The notes beneath the pieces are model-generated. The model was not told the DNA's origin. It searched no databases and saw only the letters and a list, made by a program, of their open reading frames with translations. A program made the translations under genes and the position numbers. From positions 3,534,001 through 3,598,000 of the forward strand of contig NZ_KB907307.1 of the NCBI RefSeq assembly GCF_000381925.1: a stretch of DNA of 64,000 nt. Reading direction: 5' to 3'. Of the stretch, positions 39,264 through 49,504 are shown one piece after another. Each line of letters begins with the position of its first letter. Positions within the stretch are counted from its first letter, which is position 1. Origin of the DNA: Nocardia sp. BMG111209 (GTDB lineage: Bacteria > Actinomycetota > Actinomycetes > Mycobacteriales > Mycobacteriaceae).

Positions 39264-39970
39264 GTGGAACCGGGCCGGAGGCGGCAGCGGAGCACCGCCA
39301 CGAAAAACCCAGCGTCAGCGAGATCGACCGCCTGCGAACACATCTCGTCGACCTGCACCGGGAGCTGATCCGCTGGGGCCTGGTGGTGTGGACCGCCGGC
39401 AACGTCTCGGCCCGGGTGCCCGGCGCTGATCTGCTGGTCATCAAGCCCAGCGGCGTGTCCTACGACGACCTGACCCCGGAGTCGATGGTCGTCTGCGACC
39501 TGGACGGGAATCCGGTCGAGGGGCAGCTGTCCCCGTCCAGCGATACGGCCGCGCACGCCCACATCTACCGGTCGATGCCGCACGTCGGCGGCGTCGTGCA
39601 CACCCATTCCACCTACGCCAGCGCCTGGGCGGCGCGCGGCGAGGCGATCCCCTGCGCGCTCACCGCGATGGCCGACGAATTCGGCGGCGAGATCCCGGTC
39701 GGCCCGTTCGCCCTCATCGGCAACGCCGATATCGGCCGGGTGGTGGTGGAAACCCTTGCCGGACATCGTTCTCCGGCGGTGCTGTTGCGCAGCCACGGCG
39801 TATTCGCCCTCGGCGGCAGCGCGCGCGCCGCGGTGAAGGCGGCGGTGATGTGCGAGGACGTGGCCCGCACGGTGCACATCGCCCGGCAACTCGGCGCCGC
39901 GCCGCCGCTGCCGCAGGCCGACGTGGACCGCCTCTACGACCGCTACCAGAACGTCTACGGCCAGCGCTGA
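39260..39970 (+). CDS. araD: L-ribulose-5-phosphate 4-epimerase
   Basis: A class II aldolase-fold, zinc-dependent epimerase giving D-xylulose 5-phosphate. The 236-residue protein has GNVSARVPG, IKPSGVSYDDLTPE, SSDTAAHAHIYR, the metal-binding HTHSTYASAWAARGEAIP, and LLRSHGVFALG. It overlaps araB by 4 bp and is 25 bp before araA. The order B-D-A and the coupling fix its role in L-arabinose use; fuculose aldolase relatives are excluded by context. Confidence 0.94.
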   Translation: MSGTGPEAAAEHRHEKPSVSEIDRLRTHLVDLHRELIRWGLVVWTAGNVSARVPGADLLVIKPSGVSYDDLTPESMVVCDLDGNPVEGQLSPSSDTAAHAHIYRSMPHVGGVVHTHSTYASAWAARGEAIPCALTAMADEFGGEIPVGPFALIGNADIGRVVVETLAGHRSPAVLLRSHGVFALGGSARAAVKAAVMCEDVARTVHIARQLGAAPPLPQADVDRLYDRYQNVYGQR

Positions 39971-39995
39971 GCGCGGCCGCCGAAGGAGCCGATCG

Positions 39996-41429
39996 ATGAC
40001 ATCCGTTGCCCCCGTGGACACCGAATCCGGTGTGCCCCTGCGCAAACCGCGCATCGGCCTGCTCGGCATCATGCAGGCGCTGTACGACCACATGATTCCC
40101 GGTATCACCGACCGCCAGGCCGGCTACGCGCGCGACATCGCGGACCGGCTCGCCGACGTCGCCGACTGGACCGTCGGCCGTCCGGTCAAGGATCGCGCCG
40201 ACGCCGAGGAGGTGATGCGCGAATTCGTCAACGCCGACCTCGACGGCGTGATGGTCGTACTGCTCACCTACGGCCCGGCGATGCGGGTCGCGCGGCTGTT
40301 CAACGAGAACCGGCTTCCGGTGCTGTTGGCCAACATTCAGCCCGAACCGCAGGTGACCGCGGCCTGGGACATGGCCGATATGACCTACAACCAGGGCATC
40401 CACGGCGCGCAGGACACCGCCAACGCGATGGTGCGCGCGGACCGCGCGTTCGAGGTGATCACCGACGACTGGCGGGCCCCGGCATTCGCCGAGCGGGTGG
40501 ACCGCTGGGCCCGGTCCGCGCGGGCGGTCACGGCGTGGAAGTCGTTGAAGGTCGGCATCTTCGGCTACGCGATGAACGATATGGGCGATATCCGGGTCGA
40601 CGAGAACGCCCTGCTGCGCGCCCTCGGCCCGGAGATCTCGTTCGTCGCGCCGGGCGATCTGTACCGCGGCTCGCTCGAGGTGTCCGGCGCCGAGGTGGAC
40701 GCGCTGATCGCCTGGGAGAACGCGCGTTTCGAGGTGGACCCGCGACTCACCGGGCCCGAGCGCGAGGACCACGCGCGGATGCAGCTGGCGATCGAGAAGA
40801 TCCTCGTCGACCGCGGATATCGGGCCTACTCCACGCATTTCGACGCCATCGGCGAGGACGGCCGGTTCCGGCGGCTGCCGCTGGCGGCGGCGTCCAGCCT
40901 GATGGCCAAGGGCTACGGCTACGGCGCCGAGGGCGACGCGCTGGCGGCGGCGATGGTGTACGCCGGGCACCAGCTGATCGGGGAGGGCCACTTCACCGAG
41001 ATGTACGCCATGGACTTCCCGTCCGACTCGATCCTGATGAGCCATATGGGAGAGGGGAACTGGCGCGTCGCCCGCGACGACGAGCCGGTGCGGCTGATCC
41101 ACCGCGAACTGGGTATCGGCCGGCTGGAGGCGCCGCCGACGTTCCTGTTCCGGTATCGGCCCGGCCCCGCCACCCTGGCCTGTCTGGTGTCGCTGGGCGG
41201 GGAGCGGTTCCGGCTCGTGGTGGCCGAGGGCGAGGTGCTCGACGCCGCCCCGCTGCCGCAACTGGAGATGCCCTACGGCCAGTTCCGGCCCGACAGCGGC
41301 GTGCGCGCCTGCATGGACGGCTGGCTGGCCGCGGGCGGCCCGCACCACCAGGTGCTCAACGTGGGCCGGCACGCGCAGGACTGGCGGGTCTTCTGCCGGT
41401 TGTCCGGAATCGAATTCGTCCAGGTATAG
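39996..41429 (+). CDS. araA: L-arabinose isomerase
   Basis: A 477-residue member of the arabinose/fucose isomerase family interconverting L-arabinose and L-ribulose. Features include [44 protein letters not shown], and a metal-site region [11 protein letters not shown] ... MSHMGEGNW, with a late HHQVLN. The sequence belongs to the divergent actinobacterial branch rather than the E. coli-like AraA, but context (araB-araD directly upstream) supports the assignment. It ends 19 bp before the binding-protein gene. Confidence 0.9.
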   Translation: MTSVAPVDTESGVPLRKPRIGLLGIMQALYDHMIPGITDRQAGYARDIADRLADVADWTVGRPVKDRADAEEVMREFVNADLDGVMVVLLTYGPAMRVARLFNENRLPVLLANIQPEPQVTAAWDMADMTYNQGIHGAQDTANAMVRADRAFEVITDDWRAPAFAERVDRWARSARAVTAWKSLKVGIFGYAMNDMGDIRVDENALLRALGPEISFVAPGDLYRGSLEVSGAEVDALIAWENARFEVDPRLTGPEREDHARMQLAIEKILVDRGYRAYSTHFDAIGEDGRFRRLPLAAASSLMAKGYGYGAEGDALAAAMVYAGHQLIGEGHFTEMYAMDFPSDSILMSHMGEGNWRVARDDEPVRLIHRELGIGRLEAPPTFLFRYRPGPATLACLVSLGGERFRLVVAEGEVLDAAPLPQLEMPYGQFRPDSGVRACMDGWLAAGGPHHQVLNVGRHAQDWRVFCRLSGIEFVQV

Positions 41430-41448
41430 ACCGACAAGGGAGTCACCG

Positions 41449-42546
41449 ATGACCCAACTCAATCGCCGCGGATTCTTCGCCGCGGCCGGCGGCGCCGCCG
41501 CCCTGCTCGCCGCGGCGGCGTGCTCCGTCGACTCCGGTTCCGGCACAACGAAACAGGCCGGCGGCAAGGTCGGCATCGCGATGCCCACCAAATCGTCGGA
41601 ACGCTGGGTGGCCGACGGCAACAACATGGTCGCCCAGTTCAAGACGGCCGGCTACGACAGCGATCTGCAGTACGCCGAGGACGTCATCGAGACCCAGGTG
41701 TCGCAGCTGGAGAACATGATCACCCGGGGCGTGCGGGCCCTGGTGATCGCGGCCATCGACAACAAGTCGCTGACCGGCGTGCTGCAGAAGGCCAAGGACG
41801 CCAAGATCGCCGTCGTCGCCTACGACCGGTTGATCCGCGACACCGCGAACGTGGACTACTACGCCACCTTCGACAACTTCAAGGTCGGTGTGCTGCAAGC
41901 GAATTACATCGTGGACCACCTGGGCGCGGCCCAGGGCAAGGGCCCGTTCAACATCGAGCTGTTCGCGGGCTCCCCGGACGACAACAACTCCTACTTCTTC
42001 TTCGACGGCGCGATGTCGGTGCTGAAGCCGCTCATCGCCGCCGGCAAGCTGGTGGTGCGCTCCGGCCAGACCAACGTGGACCAGGTGACCACGCTGCGCT
42101 GGGACGGCGCCACCGCGCAGGCCCGGATGGAGAACCTGCTGTCGGCCAACTACTCCAACGCCACCGTCGACGCGGTGCTGTCGCCCTACGACGGCCTGTC
42201 CATCGGCATCCTCTCCGCGCTCAAGGCCGTCGGATACGGCAAGGGCGACAAGAAGATTCCGATCGTCACCGGTCAGGACGCGGAGAAGGCGTCGGTGAAG
42301 TCGATCATCGCCGGCGAGCAGACCATGACGGTGTTCAAGGACACCCGGCAGCTGGCCAAGGCCGCGGTGCAGATGACCAACGCCATCCTCACCGGCGGCT
42401 CCCCCGAGGTCAACGACACCAACTCCTACGACAACGGCAAGAAGAAGGTCCCGTCCTATCTGCTGCAGCCGGTGGCGGTGGACAAGGCCAACTACAAGCA
42501 GGTCCTGATCGACAGCGGTTACTACAGCGAGAAGGACTTCGCCTGA
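41449..42546 (+). CDS. chvE: sugar ABC transporter substrate-binding lipoprotein (ChvE type)
   Basis: A 365-residue periplasmic-binding protein with a lipoprotein signal ([20 protein letters not shown], Cys ~26; the RR pair also suits Tat export). The mature domain ([74 protein letters not shown]) follows the ChvE/multiple-monosaccharide family, which binds L-arabinose, xylose, galactose or glucose in pyranose form. It lies in the ara operon, so L-arabinose is the likely main ligand. Confidence 0.9.
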   Translation: MTQLNRRGFFAAAGGAAALLAAAACSVDSGSGTTKQAGGKVGIAMPTKSSERWVADGNNMVAQFKTAGYDSDLQYAEDVIETQVSQLENMITRGVRALVIAAIDNKSLTGVLQKAKDAKIAVVAYDRLIRDTANVDYYATFDNFKVGVLQANYIVDHLGAAQGKGPFNIELFAGSPDDNNSYFFFDGAMSVLKPLIAAGKLVVRSGQTNVDQVTTLRWDGATAQARMENLLSANYSNATVDAVLSPYDGLSIGILSALKAVGYGKGDKKIPIVTGQDAEKASVKSIIAGEQTMTVFKDTRQLAKAAVQMTNAILTGGSPEVNDTNSYDNGKKKVPSYLLQPVAVDKANYKQVLIDSGYYSEKDFA

Positions 42547-42641
42547 ACCCGAATCCCGTTGCCGCGGGAAGACGTTCGGGTGCCCGGGAGCCGGCCGTGA
42601 TGAGGGGCGGCTCCCGGGGTCCGCAGAGAGGCAGGCGAGGC

Positions 42642-44186
42642 GTGACGCAGCACATTCTCGAAATGCGCTCGATCACCATGGAATTCCCGGGGGTCAAGGC
42701 CCTGGACGAGGTCGATTTCGAGGTCACCCGCGGCGAGATCCACGCGCTCGTCGGGGAGAACGGCGCCGGGAAGTCGACGTTGATGAAGGTGCTGTCCGGG
42801 GTGTACCCGCACGGCGCCTATTCCGGCGCGATCCGGATGGACGGCACGGAGATGGCGTTCCGCGACATCCGGCACAGCGAGGCCGCCGGCATCGTGATCA
42901 TCCACCAGGAACTGGCGCTGGTACCGCAGCTGTCCATCGCGGAGAACATCTTCCTGGGCAACGAGCGCGGCCGGGCCGGCACGGTGGACTGGCAGGAGAC
43001 CAATCGGCAGGCGATGCTGCTGATGACCCGGGTCGGGCTGATCGAGGATCCCGAAACTCGGGTCGGCACCCTGGGTGTCGGCAAACAGCAGCTGGTCGAG
43101 ATCGCCAAGGCGCTGGCGAAACAGGTCCGCCTGCTGATCCTGGACGAACCCACCGCGGCGCTCAACGAGACCGACAGCGCGGCCCTGCTGGCGCTGCTGA
43201 AAGAGCTACGCGCACAGGGAATCACCTCGATCCTGATCTCACACAAGCTGAACGAGGTACTGGCGGTGGCCGATACCGTCACGATCCTGCGCGACGGGCG
43301 GACCATCGAGACGCTGGCCGCCACCGCGGTGACCGAGGACCGGATCATCAAGGGCATGGTCGGCCGCGACCTCGACCACCGTTTCCCGCCGCGGCCGGAA
43401 CCGCGGATCGGCGAGGTGCTGTTCGAACTCGAGGGCTGGACCGTGGATCACCCGACGATCGCGGGCCGGCAGGTGGTGCGCGACGCGGCGCTGCGGGTCC
43501 GGCGCGGCGAGATCGTCGGCATCGCCGGGCTGATGGGCGCCGGGCGCACCGAACTGGCGATGAGCGTGTTCGGCCGCTCCTACGGCCGCAACATCCGCGG
43601 CACCGTGCGCAAGGACGGTGTGCCGCTGAAACTCTCGACGGTGCGCGACGCCATCGCGGCCGGTATCGCCTACGTCTCCGAGGATCGCAAACAGTACGGG
43701 CTGATCCTGGAGGAGGACATCCGCCGCAACATGACACTGGCGAATCTCGCTGCGGTGTCGACCCGTTCGGTGATCGACACCCATCGCGAGGTGGCGGCGG
43801 CGGAGTTGCTGCGCACCCGGCTGACGGTGAAGACGCCCACGGTGTTCCAGAAGGTCGGCAACCTCTCCGGCGGCAATCAGCAGAAGGTGGTGCTGGGCAA
43901 GTGGATCTTCACCGAACCGGAACTGCTGATCCTCGACGAGCCCACCCGCGGCATCGATGTCGGCGCCAAATACGAGATCTATTCGATCATCCAGCAGCTG
44001 GCCACGGAAGGCAAAGGCGTGCTGGTCATTTCGTCGGAACTCCCGGAACTGCTGGGCCTGTGCGACCGCATCTACGCGATGAGCGCCGGCCGCATCACCG
44101 GTGAGCTGCCGCGAGCCGAAGCGACCCAGGAGGCAGTGATGAGATTGATGACCGGAACCGGTACGGCCGAGGCGGTGCCGTCGTGA
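42642..44186 (+). CDS. gguA: sugar ABC transporter ATP-binding protein (GguA type)
   Basis: A 514-residue tandem ATPase. The first half has a normal Walker A (GENGAGKST), signature [15 protein letters not shown] and Walker [12 protein letters not shown]. The second half has the degenerate P-loop GLMGAGRTE, signature [14 protein letters not shown] and [12 protein letters not shown], as usual in CUT2 importers. Start GTG 42642 begins at the conserved strand ([15 protein letters not shown]); ATG 42600 and GTG 42597 in frame would add about 14 basic residues. The last codons overlap gguB. Confidence 0.92.
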   Translation: MTQHILEMRSITMEFPGVKALDEVDFEVTRGEIHALVGENGAGKSTLMKVLSGVYPHGAYSGAIRMDGTEMAFRDIRHSEAAGIVIIHQELALVPQLSIAENIFLGNERGRAGTVDWQETNRQAMLLMTRVGLIEDPETRVGTLGVGKQQLVEIAKALAKQVRLLILDEPTAALNETDSAALLALLKELRAQGITSILISHKLNEVLAVADTVTILRDGRTIETLAATAVTEDRIIKGMVGRDLDHRFPPRPEPRIGEVLFELEGWTVDHPTIAGRQVVRDAALRVRRGEIVGIAGLMGAGRTELAMSVFGRSYGRNIRGTVRKDGVPLKLSTVRDAIAAGIAYVSEDRKQYGLILEEDIRRNMTLANLAAVSTRSVIDTHREVAAAELLRTRLTVKTPTVFQKVGNLSGGNQQKVVLGKWIFTEPELLILDEPTRGIDVGAKYEIYSIIQQLATEGKGVLVISSELPELLGLCDRIYAMSAGRITGELPRAEATQEAVMRLMTGTGTAEAVPS

Positions 44187-45502
44187 CCCTGCAGGATCTG
44201 ATCACCGAGGGCGAGAACGCCGACGAGATCGTCGCGGCCACCGCCGGGAACCAGACCGGCGCGCTGGCCGCGCTGCGGAAGACGTTGCGCGGCAACGTCC
44301 GTCAGTACGGCATGACGGTGGCGCTGATCGCGATCGTGGTGCTGTTCCAGATCCTCACCACGGTGAAGCTCTCCGACGGCGTCAGCCTGCTGACCCCGCT
44401 CAACGTCACCAACGTGATCCTGCAGAACGGCTACATCCTGGTGCTGGCCGTCGGCATGATGCTGGTGATCATCAACGGGCACATCGACCTGTCGGTGGGT
44501 TCGGTCTGCGCGCTGGTCGGCGCGCTCACCGGCATCGCGATCGTGCACTGGCACTGGCCGTGGCCGGTGGTGGTGGTCGCCGGACTGCTGCTCGGCGCGG
44601 TGATCGGTGTGTGGCAAGGGTATTGGATCGCCTACGTGAAGATCCCGGCCTTCATCGTGACGCTCGGCGGCATGCTGCTGTTCCGCGGACTGGCGCAGCT
44701 GGTGTTGCAGGGCCAGTCGATCGGCCCGTTCCCGCAGGGCTTCGTCAACATCGCGGCGGGCTACGTGCCGAACTGGCTGCCGATCCACGCGGTGGTGTTC
44801 GACGGATTCCGGCACGGCATCGTGGTGCATCTGGTGGTCGGCGATCTGCACGGGATCACCGTGCTGCTCGGTATCGCCTCGATCGCGGCGCTGGTGTGGC
44901 AGCAGCTGCGGGTGCGCCGGCGGCGGCGCTCGTACGGGCTGCCGGCCGGGCCGCGTTCGCTGTTCGTCGCGAAGATGGTCGCGCTCGGCGTGGTGATCGG
45001 CGCGTTCGCCTATGTCCTGGCCTCCTACAACGGAATTCCGATCATCGGGCTCATCCTGGTGGCGCTGATCCTGGCCTACTCGTTCGTGATGAACCGCACG
45101 GTGATCGGCCGCCGCATCTACGCGGTGGGCGGTAACGAGAAGGCCGCGCAGCTGTCCGGCGTCAACACCCGCGGCAACACCTTCTGGGTGTTCGTGAACA
45201 TGGGCGTGCTGGCGGCGCTGGCGGGCATCATCTTCGCCGCCCGGCTCGGCGACGCCACCCCGAAGGCCGGGCAGAACTTCGAATTGGACGCCATCGCAGC
45301 GGCTTTCGTCGGCGGCGCGTCGGCCGGCGGCGGTATCGGCACCGTGGTCGGCGCGATCGTCGGCGCACTGGTCATGGGCGTGATGAACAACGGCATGTCC
45401 ATGCTCGGCGTCGGCAGCGACTGGCAACAGGTGATCAAGGGCCTGGTGCTGCTGGCGGCGGTCGCCTTCGACGTCTACAACAAGAAGCGCGCGGCCTCGT
45501 GA
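44183..45502 (+). CDS. gguB: sugar ABC transporter permease (GguB type)
   Basis: A 439-residue CUT2 permease with about ten membrane helices. Family motifs are [73 protein letters not shown] and [27 protein letters not shown]. An inserted hydrophilic segment with RRRRRSYG lies mid-protein. GTG 44183 overlaps the gguA stop. It completes a ChvE-GguA-GguB importer downstream of araA; a hairpin follows its stop. Confidence 0.93.
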   Translation: MTLQDLITEGENADEIVAATAGNQTGALAALRKTLRGNVRQYGMTVALIAIVVLFQILTTVKLSDGVSLLTPLNVTNVILQNGYILVLAVGMMLVIINGHIDLSVGSVCALVGALTGIAIVHWHWPWPVVVVAGLLLGAVIGVWQGYWIAYVKIPAFIVTLGGMLLFRGLAQLVLQGQSIGPFPQGFVNIAAGYVPNWLPIHAVVFDGFRHGIVVHLVVGDLHGITVLLGIASIAALVWQQLRVRRRRRSYGLPAGPRSLFVAKMVALGVVIGAFAYVLASYNGIPIIGLILVALILAYSFVMNRTVIGRRIYAVGGNEKAAQLSGVNTRGNTFWVFVNMGVLAALAGIIFAARLGDATPKAGQNFELDAIAAAFVGGASAGGGIGTVVGAIVGALVMGVMNNGMSMLGVGSDWQQVIKGLVLLAAVAFDVYNKKRAAS

Positions 45503-45561
45503 GCGGTACGGCCGCCCCGCGCTCGCGGCCGTAGTCCCGCACGTACCGCCCGACGGAGCGG

Positions 45562-45590
45562 TTCCCCGCCGTATCGCACGCGGCGGGGAA
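45562..45590. terminator. strong hairpin between convergent gguB and lacI
   Basis: Perfect 10-bp inverted repeat TTCCCCGCCG / CGGCGGGGAA with a 9-nt loop, 60 bp after gguB and 91 bp before the lacI stop. No U-tract follows, as is usual in high-GC actinobacteria; it could stop transcription from both sides. Confidence 0.6.
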
Positions 45591-45680
45591 TCGCCCCGGC
45601 ATTCACGCCGACACGAGTGTCGCTGCGCCGCAGCCTGTTCGGCCGCCGACCGGGTGACAGCAGTCCTACTGTGCCGCAGT

Positions 45681-46730
45681 CTATTTCGGCGACCCCGAGC
45701 TGTCCCGCACGACCAGCGTCGGTAGCACCGCGGGCGGATCCGGGATCTCCCCGTCGCGCTCCAGCAGTCGCAGCAGCAGTTGCATACTGCGGCGGCCGAC
45801 CTCGTCGAAGTCCTGCCGCACCGTGGTCAACGGCGGTGAGAGATACGCGGCCTCGGGGATGTCGTCGAACCCGACCACCGACACGTCGTCCGGCACCCGG
45901 ATACCGCGCTCGGTGAAGGCGCGCAGCAGGCCCAGCGCCATCTGGTCGTTGCCCGCGAACACCGCCGTCACACCCGGTTGCCCGGCCAGCACCAGCCCCG
46001 CCTCGTAGCCGGACCGGGCACTCCAATCCCCGCTGATCATGGGCGGAATCCGGGCTCCCGCGGCCTCCAGCGTGCGCCGATAGCCGTCGACACGATCGCG
46101 CGCCTCCAGCCAGCCGTTGGGACCGGACACGTGCCACACCGTCTCGTGCCCGAGGCTCAGCAGATGCTCCACGGCCAGCCGGCTACCCTCGTGCTGGTCC
46201 ATCGACGCCGCCGGCAGGCCCGCGTCGTGCCCGGCCTGCACCGCGACCGCGACCAGCCGCGCCGGCAGATTGTGCAGCGCGACCGCCGCCGCCAGCTGCG
46301 GCGCGAGGATGATCACCCCGTCGACACCCTGATCGGCCAGCGTGTTCACCGCGTCCAGCACCCCGTGCCGGTCGACCCGTTCCAGCGTCACGATGCTGAC
46401 GCCGTGCCCCGCCGCGCGCGCCGCGCGCTCGATACCCAGCATCATCGACGCCGGCCCGTACAGGATGGTGTCGAAGGTGACCACCCCCAGCACCTTCGAG
46501 CGCCGGCTGACCAGCCCGCGCGCCATCGCGTTCGGCCGGTAGCCCAGCTCCTCCACCGCGCGCAGCACCCGGTCGCGGGTCTCCTGCCGCACCTGCGGAC
46601 TGCCGTTGAGCACCCGCGACACCGTCTGATGCGAGACCCCCGCGAGTTTGGCCACATCGGTCATCACCGCGGGCCGCACCCCCGCCACCTTCGCCACTTT
46701 CACCGGGGCATGCCTGTCCCTGTCTCTCAC
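45681..46730 (-). CDS. LacI-family transcriptional regulator of the pentose region
   Basis: A 349-residue repressor: LacI headpiece (MTDVAKLAGVSHQTVSRVLNGSPQV, hinge YRPNAMARGLVSRRS) after a 22-residue N-terminal extension, then a periplasmic-binding-type ligand domain (VLGVVTFD; SMDQHEGSRLAVEHLLSLGH; VFAGNDQMALGLLRAF; VVGFDDIPEAAYLSPPLTTV). GTG 46730 has AAAGG seven bases upstream; ATG 46664 would give a canonical LacI N-terminus. Operators with identical 12-bp cores lie upstream of this gene and upstream of ytfQ, with a near match before araB. Its ligand is presumably arabinose or a furanose sugar. Confidence 0.9.
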   Translation of the reverse strand: MRDRDRHAPVKVAKVAGVRPAVMTDVAKLAGVSHQTVSRVLNGSPQVRQETRDRVLRAVEELGYRPNAMARGLVSRRSKVLGVVTFDTILYGPASMMLGIERAARAAGHGVSIVTLERVDRHGVLDAVNTLADQGVDGVIILAPQLAAAVALHNLPARLVAVAVQAGHDAGLPAASMDQHEGSRLAVEHLLSLGHETVWHVSGPNGWLEARDRVDGYRRTLEAAGARIPPMISGDWSARSGYEAGLVLAGQPGVTAVFAGNDQMALGLLRAFTERGIRVPDDVSVVGFDDIPEAAYLSPPLTTVRQDFDEVGRRSMQLLLRLLERDGEIPDPPAVLPTLVVRDSSGSPK

Positions 46731-46792
46731 AACTCCGCCTTTCCACGAGTCGTGGAGTTTCCCTCGTCCCGACCCCGATCCCGACGATTCAG

Positions 46793-46804
46793 GTTAGCGC
46801 TCAC
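46793..46804. promoter_or_regulatory. LacI-type operator upstream of lacI
   Basis: GTTAGCGCTCAC, the exact reverse complement of the core before ytfQ. It lies 62 bp upstream of the regulator start and suggests autoregulation. Confidence 0.75.
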
Positions 46805-46915
46805 TTCGCCGGGCGCCGCGAGCGCGCCCGGCCGCGACGAATTGCCGTGAGCGACAACCGATACCCGCATACTACCGACGGCGGGCGGTTTCTCTCATAC
46901 CCTTGACGAGACGAA

Positions 46916-46929
46916 TGTGAGCGCTAACA
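46916..46929. promoter_or_regulatory. LacI-type operator upstream of ytfQ
   Basis: TGTGAGCGCTAACA, a near-perfect palindrome with the classic LacI-family centre. It is 49 bp upstream of the binding-protein gene, just after a CTTGACGAG stretch that could supply a -35. Confidence 0.78.
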
Positions 46930-46978
46930 CTATCAGACAAAACTCCCCTTTCCGATCCACTGCAAGGGAATCACCGTG

Positions 46979-47941
46979 ATGAAGAGGCTTGTCACCGCAG
47001 CCAGTGTCCTCACCCTCACCACCGCCGCCCTCGCCGGTTGCGGCTCGTCCGGAAGCGGCAACGGCGGCCCCACCCTGGGCTTCTCCCAGGTCGGCGCCGA
47101 GAGCGGCTGGCGCACCGCGAACACCCAGTCCATCCAGGAGTCCGCCAAGACGGCCGGGATCAACCTGAAATTCGCTGACGCACAACAGAAGCAGGAGAAC
47201 CAGATCAAGGCGATCCGCACGTTCATCCAGCAGCACGTGGATGTGATCGCGTTCTCGCCGGTGGTCGAATCGGGCTGGGACACCGTGCTGAAGGAGGCGA
47301 AGGACGCCAAGATCCCGGTGCTGCTGACCGATCGCGCGGTCGACTCCAAGGACAGCTCGCTGTATCAGACCTTCCTCGGCTCCGACTTCATCACCGAGGG
47401 GCACAAGGCCGGTCAGTGGGTGGTCGATCAGTACAAGGGCTCCAATGAGACCGTTAACATCGCGGTCCTGGAGGGCACCACGGGATCCGCGCCGGCCATC
47501 GATCGCAAGAAGGGTTTCGCCGACATCGTCGGCGCCGACCCCAAGTTCAAGATCGTCGCGTCGCAGGACGGTGATTTCACCCGCGCCAAGGGCAAGGAGG
47601 TCATGCAGGCCTACCTCGCCTCCAAGCAGAAGATCGACGTGCTGTTCGCGCACAACGACGATATGGCCCTAGGCGCCATCCAGGCCATCGAGGAGGCCGG
47701 GCTGAAGCCCGGCAAGGACATCAAGATCCTGTCCATCGACGGTGTGCACGACGCGCTGCAGGCCGAGGTCGACGGCAAGGAGAACTACGTCGTCGAGTGC
47801 AATCCGCTGCTCGGACCGCAACTGATGGACCTGGTCAAGAAGGTGAAGGCGGGCCAGCCGATCGACAAGCGGATCGTCACCGAGGAGACCACCTTCACCC
47901 CGGAGCAGGCGAAGGCCGCGCTCCCGGACCGGAAGTACTGA
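46979..47941 (+). CDS. ytfQ: YtfQ-like furanose-binding ABC lipoprotein
   Basis: A 320-residue binding lipoprotein (signal RLVTAASVLTLTTAALAGC). The mature protein closely follows E. coli YtfQ, the galactofuranose-binding protein: LGFSQVGAESGWRTANTQSIQ, LKFADAQQKQENQIKAIRTFIQ, FSPVVESGWDTVLKEAKDAKIPVLLTDRAV, HNDDMALGAIQAI. ATG 46979 is preferred over the adjacent GTG. It heads a four-gene importer with a LacI-type operator in front. Whether it binds galactofuranose or L-arabinofuranose cannot be told by eye. Confidence 0.9.
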   Translation: MKRLVTAASVLTLTTAALAGCGSSGSGNGGPTLGFSQVGAESGWRTANTQSIQESAKTAGINLKFADAQQKQENQIKAIRTFIQQHVDVIAFSPVVESGWDTVLKEAKDAKIPVLLTDRAVDSKDSSLYQTFLGSDFITEGHKAGQWVVDQYKGSNETVNIAVLEGTTGSAPAIDRKKGFADIVGADPKFKIVASQDGDFTRAKGKEVMQAYLASKQKIDVLFAHNDDMALGAIQAIEEAGLKPGKDIKILSIDGVHDALQAEVDGKENYVVECNPLLGPQLMDLVKKVKAGQPIDKRIVTEETTFTPEQAKAALPDRKY

Positions 47942-47947
47942 TCCCCC

Positions 47948-49504
47948 GTGGCACCCACCGACGACGCGACCACCTCGGCGGCCGATCCGGCCCCCCTGTT
48001 GCGGATGACCGGCATCGGCAAGCGTTTCGCGGGCGTGGCCGCGTTGTCCGGTGTCGACCTGCGGCTGTTCCCCGGCGAGATCCACGCCCTCGTCGGCGAG
48101 AACGGCGCCGGCAAGTCCACGCTGATCAAGGTGCTCACCGGCCTGCACACCGCCGACACCGGCACCGTCACGCTCGGCGGCGAGCCGGTGCGGTTCGCCG
48201 GCCCGCAGCAGGCGCAGCGGGCCGGGGTGAGCACGGTCTATCAAGAGGTGAACCTCTGCCCGAATCTCTCGGTGGCGGAGAACATCCACATCGGCCGCGA
48301 ACCGCGCCGGGGCCGGTTCATCCGCTTCCGCGCGATGCGCCGGGCCGCGGCCGAACTCGTGGGCCGGCTGCATCTCGACATCGACGTGTCCGCCCCGCTG
48401 GGCTCGTATTCGCTTGCGGTACAACAACTCATCGCCATCGTCCGGGCCGTCGACCTCGATGCCCGGGTACTGGTGCTGGACGAGCCCACCTCCTCGCTGG
48501 ACGCCGGCGAGGTGGCGCAGCTGTTCACGCTGATGCGGCGGCTGGCCGCGGACGGGGTGGCGATCCTGTTCGTCACCCACTTCCTCGACCAGATCTTCGC
48601 GATCTGCGATCGGGCCACGGTGCTGCGCAACGGAACTCGCGTCGGTGAGTATCCGGTCGCGGAGTTGACCCACAAGGATCTGGTCGCCGCGATGCTCGGC
48701 ACCGCGCTGCGCGCCCTCGACGAGATCGAACGCGAACATCCCGAACCGGCGGCCGAGATCCGGCGCACGCCACTGCTGCGGGCCGAGAACCTCAGCGGCC
48801 GTGGCAATTCCGTCGCACCCTTCGATCTCACCGTGCACGAGGGCGAGGTGGTCGGGCTGGCCGGGCTGCTCGGCTCCGGCCGCACCGAGGTGGCGCGGCT
48901 GCTGTTCGGCGCCGACCGGGCGGCCTCCGGCCGCATCACCATGGCGGGCACGCCGATGCCGCTGCGGTCGCCGCGCGCGGCCATCGGCCGGCGCATCGCG
49001 TTCTGTCCCGAGGATCGCAAGTCCGAGGGCCTGATCCTGGATCTGTCGGTGCGGGAGAACATCCTGCTCGCCGCGCAGGCCGCCCGGGGCTGGTTCCGTC
49101 CGATCCCGGCCCGCCGGCGCACCGAACTGGTACTGGAATACCTTGCGGCGCTGCGGATCACACCGCCGGATCCGGATATCGCGGTGAAGTTCCTGTCCGG
49201 CGGCAATCAGCAGAAGGTGCTGCTGGCCCGCTGGCTGGTGACCCGGCCGCGGCTGCTGATCCTGGACGAGCCCACCCGCGGCATCGATATCGGCGCCAAG
49301 GCCGAGATCCAGCGCCTGGTCATGTCGCTGTCCGGGGACGGCACGGCGGTGCTGTTCATCTCCGCGGAACTGGAAGAGGTACTGCGGCTCTCGCACAAGG
49401 TGGAGGTGCTGCGCGACCGCCGGCTGATCGCCGAACTACCCAACGACGCGGCGCTGACGCTGGACCGGCTGATGGAAACCATTGCGAGCGGGACGGTCTC
49501 ATGA
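47948..49504 (+). CDS. ytfR: YtfR-like sugar ABC transporter ATP-binding protein
   Basis: A 518-residue tandem ATPase. The N-terminal half has [39 protein letters not shown]; the C-terminal half has the degenerate GLLGSGRTE loop, [14 protein letters not shown] and [14 protein letters not shown]. It starts 6 bp after ytfQ and overlaps ytfT by 4 bp, so the unit is tightly coupled. It powers the YtfT/YjfF permease pair. Confidence 0.93.
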   Translation: MAPTDDATTSAADPAPLLRMTGIGKRFAGVAALSGVDLRLFPGEIHALVGENGAGKSTLIKVLTGLHTADTGTVTLGGEPVRFAGPQQAQRAGVSTVYQEVNLCPNLSVAENIHIGREPRRGRFIRFRAMRRAAAELVGRLHLDIDVSAPLGSYSLAVQQLIAIVRAVDLDARVLVLDEPTSSLDAGEVAQLFTLMRRLAADGVAILFVTHFLDQIFAICDRATVLRNGTRVGEYPVAELTHKDLVAAMLGTALRALDEIEREHPEPAAEIRRTPLLRAENLSGRGNSVAPFDLTVHEGEVVGLAGLLGSGRTEVARLLFGADRAASGRITMAGTPMPLRSPRAAIGRRIAFCPEDRKSEGLILDLSVRENILLAAQAARGWFRPIPARRRTELVLEYLAALRITPPDPDIAVKFLSGGNQQKVLLARWLVTRPRLLILDEPTRGIDIGAKAEIQRLVMSLSGDGTAVLFISAELEEVLRLSHKVEVLRDRRLIAELPNDAALTLDRLMETIASGTVS